Assembly: GCF_008298015.1 (NCBI RefSeq)
Contig: NZ_VTPX01000003.1
Location: forward strand, 68,290-132,289
Origin: Salinicola corii
GTDB lineage: Bacteria; Pseudomonadota; Gammaproteobacteria; Pseudomonadales; Halomonadaceae
Direction of reading: 5' to 3'
Length of the DNA: 64,000 nucleotides
Numbering within the stretch: the first letter of the stretch is position 1; each line of letters opens with the position of its first letter. Under the pieces are notes generated by a model. The model searched no databases. It was not told where the DNA came from and saw nothing but the letters and a program-made list of their open reading frames with translations. A program made the translations under genes and the position numbers. This document shows, piece by piece, positions 53,903 through 64,000 of this stretch.

Positions 53903-55558
53903 TCAGCGCAGTTTGGTCAGTCGCAGTTCGGCGATCTGGGCGGGAGGCAGGAAGGAGTCCGGGCGCGCCTCCTCCCAGTAGTTCTGGAAGACGGTGTGGC
54001 GGCTGTTGCCGTTGAGCAGTTCGTCCGGCTGCAGAAAGGTGAACAGCTTGTCGTAGGACTGGATCTCGTCGGCGGAGACGCGCCGGATGATGTGCTCCGG
54101 ACCCAGCTCCGCGGGATGCTGCAGCCCGGCCGCGGCCAGCATCTCGGCCAGGCCCTTGAGCGTGTTGCGGTGGAAGTTGTAGACCCGCTCGGATTTGTCG
54201 GCGACGTCCAGGTGCCGGCTGCGCTTCGGGTCCTGGGTCGCCACGCCGCTAGGGCACTTGTCGGAGTGGCAGTTGAGCGCCTGGATACAGCCCAGCGAGA
54301 ACATGAAGCCCCGTGCTGCGTTGCACCAGTCGGCGCCCAGCGCCAGGGTCCGGGCGATATTGAATCCGGAGGTGATCTTGCCGGCGGCACCGATCTTTAT
54401 CTCCTCGCGTAGCCCGGCGCCTACCAGGGTGTTGTGTACCAACATCAGGGCCTCGGTCAGCGGCACGCCGAGGCGATTGATGAATTCCAGCGGCGCGGCA
54501 CCGGTGCCGCCTTCGCCGCCATCGACGACGATAAAGTCGGGGCGCTGACCGGTTTCCCGCATCGCCTTGACCATCGCGAACCATTCCCAGGGATGGCCGA
54601 TGGCGAGTTTGAAGCCGACCGGCTTGCCGCCGGAGAGTTCGCGCAAGCGGCCGATGAACGTCATCAGTTCCAGTGGCGTCGAGAAGGCGCTATGGCCGGC
54701 CGGCGAGACCACGTCCTCGCCCATGGGCACCTCGCGAGCCTCGGCGATCTCGGCGGTGACCTTGGCCGCGGGCAAAATGCCGCCGTGGCCCGGCTTGGCG
54801 CCCTGCGACAGCTTGATCTCGATCATCTTGACCTGCTCGTCGCGCGCGTTGGCGGCGAACCGCTCCTCGTTGAAGCTGCCGTCGTCGTGGCGGCAGCCGA
54901 AGTAACCGGAGCCGATCTCCCAGACCAGGTCGCCGCCGTGAATCCGGTGATAGCGGGAGATGGAGCCCTCGCCGGTGTCGTGGTAGAAGCCGCCTTTGCG
55001 GGCACCGGCGTTGAGTGCCTCGATGGCGTTGCCGGAGAGGGAGCCGAAGCTCATCGCCGAGACGTTGAACACGCTGGCGGCGTAGGGCTGGCTGCAGAGG
55101 CTGCCGCCGACCCGGACGCGGAAGTCGCTGTCCTCGATGTGGGTCGGCCGAAGCGAGTGGTTGATCCATTCGTGGCCGGGAGCGTACATGTCGATCAGGG
55201 AGCCGAAAGGCTTCTTGTCGCTTTCGTTCTTGGCACGCTGATAGATGACGGCGCGCTGTTCACGGGAGAACGGGCGCTCGTCGAGATCGGACTGAATGAA
55301 ATACTGGCGAATCTCGGGGCCGATCGACTCGAGGATATAGCGGCAGTGCGCCAGGATCGGATAGTTGCGGCTGATGGTGCGATGCTTCTGGCGAATGTCG
55401 TGAAACCCGAGCCAGGACAGCCCGCCGAAGATGACGACGCCCCACCACCAGTGCGAGGAGGAGGTGAGGCCGAGCAGGGAAACGACCAGCAGGCAGAGGC
55501 TGGCAATAAAGGTGGCGTTGCGTAGTGGCAGACGCGAGAGGCCAGTGGCTTGGCTCAT
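53903..55558 (-). CDS. Membrane-anchored FMN-binding glutamate-synthase-like protein
   Basis: A 551-residue protein. The N-terminal part has two membrane segments (about residues 15-32 and 37-53). The rest is the FMN/iron-sulfur synthase domain of GltB: SAMSFGSLSGNAIEALNAG, GEGSISRYHR, QGAKPGHGGILP, DGGEGGTGAAP and the cluster cysteines CIQALNCHSDKC. There is no glutaminase domain, so ammonia-dependent synthesis or another FMN oxidoreductase role is possible. Start is the ATG of MSQATGLSRL. Family members are common in proteobacteria; the physiological reaction is unknown. Confidence 0.88.
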   Translation of the reverse strand: MSQATGLSRLPLRNATFIASLCLLVVSLLGLTSSSHWWWGVVIFGGLSWLGFHDIRQKHRTISRNYPILAHCRYILESIGPEIRQYFIQSDLDERPFSREQRAVIYQRAKNESDKKPFGSLIDMYAPGHEWINHSLRPTHIEDSDFRVRVGGSLCSQPYAASVFNVSAMSFGSLSGNAIEALNAGARKGGFYHDTGEGSISRYHRIHGGDLVWEIGSGYFGCRHDDGSFNEERFAANARDEQVKMIEIKLSQGAKPGHGGILPAAKVTAEIAEAREVPMGEDVVSPAGHSAFSTPLELMTFIGRLRELSGGKPVGFKLAIGHPWEWFAMVKAMRETGQRPDFIVVDGGEGGTGAAPLEFINRLGVPLTEALMLVHNTLVGAGLREEIKIGAAGKITSGFNIARTLALGADWCNAARGFMFSLGCIQALNCHSDKCPSGVATQDPKRSRHLDVADKSERVYNFHRNTLKGLAEMLAAAGLQHPAELGPEHIIRRVSADEIQSYDKLFTFLQPDELLNGNSRHTVFQNYWEEARPDSFLPPAQIAELRLTKLR

Positions 55559-55763
55559 GCGGACATCGGCTCCGGGCAGGTGAAATAACGACGACACTGG
55601 GTGTCGTCGCGGTCAAGAATAGCGCACGGCCCGGCGTTGCGGCCAACGTCACTCGACGCTATTTTGAGACACCGTTCCGGACGCGTCGCAACCTGGATCC
55701 GGTGGGCGCTGCGGTGACCTGTCGACCTTTCGAATTCCGATACGTCGGACCTTTTCGCACCCA

Positions 55764-56921
55764 ATGCAAGGAATGCCGCACTTGCGACATCATCGATCGT
55801 TCCTGCGTCTGCGACTGATCCTGCTGGTCCTCCACGGTTATGTCGGCTGGCGTCTGCTGCCGGGGCTGTCGGCGGGCACGTTGGGCAGCGTCATCGTAGC
55901 CGGCTATCTGCTCTGCAGCGCACTGGCGATACCCCTGGTAATCCGGGTGACCTGGCTCAACGGGCGTTGGCTGGCATGGCCTGTCGCCTTGATGACTGGC
56001 GTCTTTTCGTTCCTGCTCCAGCTCACTCTCGCCCGCGACATTTTGCTTGCGGGATGGTGGCTCATCGCTGCGCCGTCGAGCGCCGCGATCTCCATCACTG
56101 CCTGGACCGTCCTGGCGGCGACCCTGCTGCTGTCGGCCTACGCCGTCTGGCAGGCACGCCGGGTTCCGCGGGTGGTCGAGGTGTCGGTTGCCGTGGCCGG
56201 GCTTCCCGCGGCGCTCGAGGGGTTCGCCATCCTGCAGTTGAGCGACCTTCACGTCGGCCCGACGATCAAGCGAGCCCATCTTCGGCGCATCGTCGAGCGC
56301 TGCAACGCACTGGCGCCGGACATGGTCGCGATCACCGGGGACCTGACCGATGGCCGGGTCTCCGAGCTGGAGGAGGAGGTCGCGCCGCTGGCTGACCTGA
56401 CTTCCCGGTACGGCACCTTCTGCGTGACCGGCAATCATGAATATTACAGTGAAGCCGAAGCCTGGGTGGCGGCGCTTCGACGCCTGGGCCTGCGAGTGCT
56501 GGTCAATGAGTTCGAATGCATCGAGCGCGACGGCAGCATACTGGCGGTTGCCGGCATTACCGACCTGACCGCTGGGTACTATGTCGCGGCGCATCGTAGC
56601 GATCCTTTGGCCGCCGCGAGGGGCATTCCGGAGGGTGCCACCAGGCTGCTGCTCGCCCACCAGCCCAACTCCGCCCCCGAGGCGGCGGAGGCCGGGTTCG
56701 ATCTGCAGCTGTCCGGGCACACCCATGGCGGCCAGATGTGGCCCTGGAGCCTGCTGGCACGCCGGGCCAACCGGTTCCTGGCCGGGCTGGGGAGACAGGG
56801 GCGGATGTGGGTCTACACCAGCCGGGGTACCGGTTACTGGGGACCGCCGATGCGGTTCGTTGCGCCGGCGGAGATCACCCGGATTCGATTGACTCGCGCG
56901 CCGGGGGCGAGCCGAACCTGA
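55764..56921 (+). CDS. Membrane metallophosphoesterase (calcineurin-like)
   Basis: A 385-residue protein with four N-terminal membrane segments (about 15-140) and a calcineurin-type metallophosphatase domain: LQLSDLHVGPTIK, AITGDLTDG, VTGNHEYY, LLAHQP and SGHTHGGQMWP, all metal-binding steps in order. Members are thought to act on lipid or nucleotide phosphates at the membrane; no substrate can be named. Met4 (behind AAGGA, too close) is an alternative start. Confidence 0.88.
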   Translation: MQGMPHLRHHRSFLRLRLILLVLHGYVGWRLLPGLSAGTLGSVIVAGYLLCSALAIPLVIRVTWLNGRWLAWPVALMTGVFSFLLQLTLARDILLAGWWLIAAPSSAAISITAWTVLAATLLLSAYAVWQARRVPRVVEVSVAVAGLPAALEGFAILQLSDLHVGPTIKRAHLRRIVERCNALAPDMVAITGDLTDGRVSELEEEVAPLADLTSRYGTFCVTGNHEYYSEAEAWVAALRRLGLRVLVNEFECIERDGSILAVAGITDLTAGYYVAAHRSDPLAAARGIPEGATRLLLAHQPNSAPEAAEAGFDLQLSGHTHGGQMWPWSLLARRANRFLAGLGRQGRMWVYTSRGTGYWGPPMRFVAPAEITRIRLTRAPGASRT

Positions 56922-56986
56922 AGCGCTTCGCATTGCCTTGACGGGCGATTAGGCTGAATCCGACGACAACGATAAAGGATGGGCCC

Positions 56987-58414
56987 ATGTTCGATGCAAC
57001 GGAACGCTGGATTCTCGGTGTGGTGGTGGCGGTCTGCTTTTTCCTGTTGATCGGCTACGCGGCCTACTTCTATCGACTGACGAAGACCTACGCGGATTAC
57101 AATCTGGCCGGCCGCTCCGCCTCGCTGTTCCCGATGATCCTGACCATCGTCGGCACGGCGATCGGCGGCTCCGTGCTGCTGGGCGCGATGAGCCAGGGGT
57201 ACGTCGGCGGGTTGGGCCAGATATGGCTGCCGGGATCGTTCACCGTGACCAGCATCCTGCTGGCGGTCTTCTTCCTGCGCCGGATCCGCGAGGTCGGCGA
57301 GCAGCACGACATGGTCTCGATCGCCGATTTCACCGCACTGCGCTTCGGCGATCGTGCCAGGATCCCGACCATCGTCAGCATCCTGTGCGCCTACTGCGCC
57401 ATCACCGGCATGCAGTTCGTCGCCATCGCTTCCATCCTCCACCTGGTGTTCGGGCTCAGCGTCACCGCCGGCATCCTGATCGCGTGGCTGCTGCTGACGC
57501 TCAAGACCTACCTGGGCGGGCTCAAGGCGGTGATCTGGTCCGATGCCGTGCTCGGCACGCTGCAGACCGTGGCGGTCATCGTGCTGCTGGCGGTCGTCTA
57601 CCTGCGCCTGGGTGGCTGGGGCGAGATCGAGCGGCTGGCCGCGGCCGGCGGGCAGCGCGACATGCTGCAGTTCGGCGGCATCACGCTGCAGGAGCTGGCG
57701 GTACTGTTCCTCACCATCGGCGCCTATCAGTTCGTGAGGCAGGATCTGTGGCAACGGATCTGGGCGGCGAAGAGCCTCGCCACCATTCGCTGGGCGTACT
57801 GGATCGGGTTGACGGTCGCCTTCCTGACCGGCGCCGTCGTCGTGGTGTTGGGGGTGCTGGCCGCCATCGGGCTCGATCTGGATCTCGCCGATCCCGGCCT
57901 GGTCTATTACGCGATCATCCAGGAGGTGTTGCCGCTGCCATTGGTGGCGCTGATGATCGTGGCGCTGCTGTCGACCGTCATCTCGTGCGCCGATTCCTTC
58001 TTCATCGCGGGGGCATCCTCCATCGCCAACGATATCATCCGGCCCCGGCTGAAGCGGACCGACGAGCGCACGCTGCTGCGCTACAGCCGCCTTTCCGTGG
58101 TGCTGATGTCCCTGATCGCGCTGGCGCTGGCACTCTATCTGCCCAACCTGGTACAGATGTGGATTCTCGGCTCGGCGATGCTGGTATCCGGCCTGCTGGC
58201 ACCGGTGCTTGCCGCGCTGATCTGGCCCCGGCTGTCGCCGAGGGCCGGCCTGGCGTCGATGTGGATCGGCCTGTTGACGGCACTGCTGTGGCAGGTCGCC
58301 GGCCAGCCGTTGGGTTGGCACCCGGTCTTCATTGGCCTGCCGGTTTCGATCCTGGTGCTGGCGGCGGGATCGTTGATCGCGGCACGAGCGGCGGCACCGG
58401 TCAGGGCAACCTGA
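56987..58414 (+). CDS. Sodium:solute symporter (SSS family)
   Basis: A 475-residue LeuT-fold carrier with about 12-13 membrane segments. The beginning (ILGVVVAVCFFLLIGYAAYFY, TYADYNLAGRS, PMILTIVGTAIGGSVLLGA) is the SSS pattern with the unwound TM1 sodium site, and the central STVISCADSFFIAGASSIAND with tandem Ser supplies sodium ligands. The solute cannot be read from sequence. Runs towards mfd with a 17-base gap. Confidence 0.9.
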   Translation: MFDATERWILGVVVAVCFFLLIGYAAYFYRLTKTYADYNLAGRSASLFPMILTIVGTAIGGSVLLGAMSQGYVGGLGQIWLPGSFTVTSILLAVFFLRRIREVGEQHDMVSIADFTALRFGDRARIPTIVSILCAYCAITGMQFVAIASILHLVFGLSVTAGILIAWLLLTLKTYLGGLKAVIWSDAVLGTLQTVAVIVLLAVVYLRLGGWGEIERLAAAGGQRDMLQFGGITLQELAVLFLTIGAYQFVRQDLWQRIWAAKSLATIRWAYWIGLTVAFLTGAVVVVLGVLAAIGLDLDLADPGLVYYAIIQEVLPLPLVALMIVALLSTVISCADSFFIAGASSIANDIIRPRLKRTDERTLLRYSRLSVVLMSLIALALALYLPNLVQMWILGSAMLVSGLLAPVLAALIWPRLSPRAGLASMWIGLLTALLWQVAGQPLGWHPVFIGLPVSILVLAAGSLIAARAAAPVRAT

Positions 58415-58432
58415 TCGTCGCCGGCACTCGCC

Positions 58433-61882
<3,450 letters not shown>

Positions 61883-62194
61883 GGGCCTTTCGAGCGACGA
61901 ATTTACGTTGAGGGATGATAGCAGGCCGTGGCGTGGCCGGGGGCGCCGAGTCATATTTCTTGTTTCTCGTGGGGTCTGTCGGCTACGACCTTTGTAGTGA
62001 AACTACAACAGTTGCGACCACGCAATGATTGCGGCGTGTTTCGTAGGGTGAGGATAATAATGGGGTTTTTGAGTCGACTCGATACCGTTCAGCGATGCTG
62101 GCCACTTGCCCGAGCGACGAACCTCACCACCCGGTGGAACGGTTGGCTCGACGAGCCTGTTCGACCGTCAATTCGACCAGAGAGAGACAAGCTT
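61883..62194. promoter_or_regulatory. Divergent promoter region mfd / gap
   Basis: 312 bases between divergent genes. The HexR-type palindrome lies near its middle. In-frame codons upstream of the gap GTG (62195) reach back to 61928, but that sequence does not look like a conserved N-terminus and would overlay the palindrome. Confidence 0.5.
61992..62008. promoter_or_regulatory. HexR-type operator
   Basis: A perfect 17-base inverted repeat TTGTAGT-GAA-ACTACAA, matching the TGTARTnnnAYTACA consensus for HexR, the RpiR-family regulator of central carbon genes that senses KDPG. It lies 186 bases before the gap GTG and 109 bases from mfd. Confidence 0.75.
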
Positions 62195-63646
62195 GTGAGT
62201 CAGGATCAGCTCGATACCGTCTTCCAGCAGTGGCAGGACAACGAAGCTCGCGCGGAGGAGATGATTCCACTGCTGGGCAAGCTCTATCGCCAGTACAACG
62301 TGATTCCGTCGCTGTTCGGTCGGTCGTTGATCAATCGCTCGGTCACGCGAATTCTCAAGAACCATCGTTACGTCCGCAAGGTCGAGGGCACCGAGCTGTC
62401 CGTCGCCGATACGCTGCCGATGGTGCGGGCGATGACCGAGCTCGAGCTGGGTCCCGCACATATCGATATCGGGCGTCTGGGCGTGGCGTTCAAGAATGCC
62501 GGCGAGAGCGACGTCGTGGCGTTTCTCAAGCGTGAACTGGCCGATATCGTGGGCTGTCACGACAGCAGCGGCATGGGTGGCGAGCCCCAGGATGTGGTGC
62601 TCTACGGTTTCGGGCGCATCGGGCGCATCCTTGCCCGGATCATGATCGAGAAGGCGGGGGGCGGCAATCTGCTGCGCCTGCGCGCCATCGTCGTGCGCGG
62701 CAGCGGCGACGATCTCGAGAAACGTGCCAGCCTGCTGCGCCGCGACTCCGTGCATGGACCTTTCTCCGGGTCGATCGACGTCGACTACGACAACCGTGCG
62801 CTGATCGCCAACGGCCATTACATCCGTATCATCTATGCCGACTCCCCGGCCGAGATCGATTACACCGCCTATGGCATCGACAATGCCATCGTGGTCGACA
62901 ATACCGGCAAGTGGCGTGACCGCGAGGGCCTGGCCCAGCACCTGGAAGCCCGAGGTGTTTCCAAGGTCCTGCTGACGGCGCCAGGCAAGGGCGACCTCAA
63001 GAACATCGTCCACGGCATCAACCACCAGACCATCGGCGACGACGATCGCATCGTTTCGGCGGCTTCCTGCACCACTAACGCCATCGTCCCGGTGCTGAAG
63101 GCGATCGACGACGAGTACGGCATCGTCCACGGCCACGTCGAGACCGTTCATTCCTACACCAACGACCAGAATTTGATCGACAACTATCACAAGGGGGACC
63201 GTCGCGGTCGCAGTGCGCCGCTCAACATGGTGTTGACGGAAACTGGCGCGGCCAAGGCGGTAGCCAAGGCACTACCGGCGCTCTCGGGCAAGTTGACTGG
63301 CAACGCGATCCGGGTGCCGACGCCCAATGTCTCGATGGCGATCCTGAACCTTTCGCTCGGCAGGGCAACCGACCGCGAGGCGCTCAACGAGTATCTGCGC
63401 CAGATGGCGCTGCACTCCCCGATGCACAAGCAGATCGACTATGTCGACTCGCCGGAGGTGGTGTCATCGGATTTCGTCGGTAACCGTCATGCCGGCGTGC
63501 TGGATGCCAAGGCGACCATCGCCGATGGCAAACAAGCCGTGCTCTATGTCTGGTACGACAATGAATTCGGTTACAGCTGTCAGGTGGTGCGAATTCTTCA
63601 GTACATGTCCCGGGTTTGCCACCGTTACCTTCCCTCCACGTCCTGA
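62195..63646 (+). CDS. gap: Glyceraldehyde-3-phosphate dehydrogenase, long form
   Basis: A 483-residue GAPDH with a 130-residue N-terminal extension (EMIPLLGKLYRQYNVIPSLFGR) typical of the mfd-linked enzyme of pseudomonads. The NAD fold starts at VLYGFGRIGRIL; the catalytic Cys is in SAASCTTNAIVPVL, and the C-terminus has YVWYDNEFGYSCQVVRI. GTG start with AGAGAGAC upstream. The HexR-type site suggests control with the Entner-Doudoroff pathway; whether it works glycolytically or gluconeogenically cannot be told. Synteny mfd-gap-nqrA supports the call. Confidence 0.93.
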   Translation: MSQDQLDTVFQQWQDNEARAEEMIPLLGKLYRQYNVIPSLFGRSLINRSVTRILKNHRYVRKVEGTELSVADTLPMVRAMTELELGPAHIDIGRLGVAFKNAGESDVVAFLKRELADIVGCHDSSGMGGEPQDVVLYGFGRIGRILARIMIEKAGGGNLLRLRAIVVRGSGDDLEKRASLLRRDSVHGPFSGSIDVDYDNRALIANGHYIRIIYADSPAEIDYTAYGIDNAIVVDNTGKWRDREGLAQHLEARGVSKVLLTAPGKGDLKNIVHGINHQTIGDDDRIVSAASCTTNAIVPVLKAIDDEYGIVHGHVETVHSYTNDQNLIDNYHKGDRRGRSAPLNMVLTETGAAKAVAKALPALSGKLTGNAIRVPTPNVSMAILNLSLGRATDREALNEYLRQMALHSPMHKQIDYVDSPEVVSSDFVGNRHAGVLDAKATIADGKQAVLYVWYDNEFGYSCQVVRILQYMSRVCHRYLPSTS

Positions 63647-63690
63647 GTCGTTCATTCGACTTTGGTCTAAAGCATTTGCTTTCGCTTTCG

Positions 63691-63718
63691 AAAGTCCCGG
63701 TCCTGCCGGGACTTTTTC
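63691..63718 (+). terminator. Terminator after gap
   Basis: Perfect 10-base stem AAAGTCCCGG / CCGGGACTTT, 5-base loop, then TT and TCG. Confidence 0.85.
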
Positions 63719-63774
63719 GTGGTGCGACGGCCGGGTCGGCGTGCCAGTGAGTGGTCTTCCGGGGTCTGCATCAT

Positions 63775-63780
63775 TATACT
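63775..63780 (+). promoter_or_regulatory. Possible nqrA -10 element
   Basis: TATACT matches five of six consensus positions, 190 bases before nqrA; the -35 partner is poor. A long leader would follow. Confidence 0.3.
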
Positions 63781-63969
63781 GGTGCCCGTTTTTTAGGTGC
63801 GGTCCCAATGGCAACGGTCCGCGGAAGCCAATTGAATTTCTGGTAAGCAAAGCATCGAATTCCGTGACGTCATCTTTCCCGCCTGCGACGCTGCCGGTGG
63901 ATAATCAAGCTGCCTGACGTCAGTCGGCTCTTTCCTTACGAATATCAGATTCGACAACTGGGCGAGACT

Positions 63970-64000
63970 ATGATCGAAGTCAAACGAGGCCTGGATCTCC
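63970..64000 (+). CDS. nqrA: Na+-translocating NADH:quinone reductase subunit A (3' cut by window edge)
   Basis: Only ten codons are visible, MIEVKRGLDL, which is the characteristic opening of NqrA, the biotin/quinone-side subunit of the Na+-pumping NADH dehydrogenase. The mfd-gap-nqr order in Pseudomonas supports the reading. The rest of the gene and the operon lie to the right. Confidence 0.75.
   Translation, partial: MIEVKRGLDL

Overview
The window is one continuous stretch of high-GC gammaproteobacterial chromosome. Gene order and protein character point to a halomonad (Halomonas/Chromohalobacter-like). This is an inference from pseudomonad-type synteny blocks combined with a PPi-type phosphofructokinase, a Na+-pumping NADH dehydrogenase gene at the right edge and TRAP/SSS transport. 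No rRNA, CRISPR array, intact insertion sequence or prophage was seen. Nearly all the DNA is coding. Long reading frames antisense to real genes are GC-driven shadows and are left out.

Layout. (1) 1-8649: a D-amino-acid island, all on the + strand. It holds a truncated amidohydrolase, an N-acyl-D-amino-acid deacylase, a DctPQM TRAP transporter, DgcN and DgcA of D-glutamate catabolism, and a D-amino-acid transaminase; a hairpin terminator closes it. (2) 8749-16420, - strand: tRNA-Met, ychF, pth, rplY, prs, tRNA-Gln, ispE, lolB and a TPR lipoprotein. The divergent hemA-prfA-prmC-(lrp)-moeB set follows up to 21398; this is the classical pseudomonad arrangement with an Lrp-type regulator inserted. 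(3) 21400-22400: an AT-richer gap with a chain of hairpins ending in a strong terminator (candidate small RNA) and an orphan 76-residue protein. (4) 22401-30355: glycine-zipper lipoprotein-like protein, PPi-dependent phosphofructokinase, mpl, ubiX, a nested-palindrome element, and a - strand operon of a DedA-PAP2 fusion plus two membrane proteins with degenerate GGDEF domains. (5) 30565-42086: proA-nadD-rsfS-rlmH-mrdA-rodA-mltB-rlpA-dacA-ybeD-lipB-lipA, linking NAD synthesis, ribosome maturation, rod-shape peptidoglycan synthesis and lipoate synthesis. (6) 42324-48310: a LysR regulator divergent from a two-subunit pyruvate carboxylase, then convergent pyruvate kinase. (7) 48875-58414: topA and a small partner, two small unknown proteins, a hairpin-rich repeat, a cation-diffusion-facilitator relative lacking the usual zinc ligands, a glutamate-synthase-like flavoprotein, a membrane metallophosphoesterase and a sodium:solute symporter. 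(8) 58433-64000: mfd, divergent long-form GAPDH preceded by a perfect HexR-type palindrome, and the start of nqrA.

The carbon genes form a theme: GAPDH with a HexR-like site, PPi-phosphofructokinase, pyruvate kinase and regulated pyruvate carboxylase all govern flow between hexose/triose phosphates and the TCA cycle, while the left-hand island feeds D-glutamate or N-acyl-D-amino acids into the glutamate pool. The most unusual items are the degenerate-GGDEF/DedA-PAP2 operon, the ligand-less CDF protein, the orphan structured RNA candidate and the two palindromic repeats.
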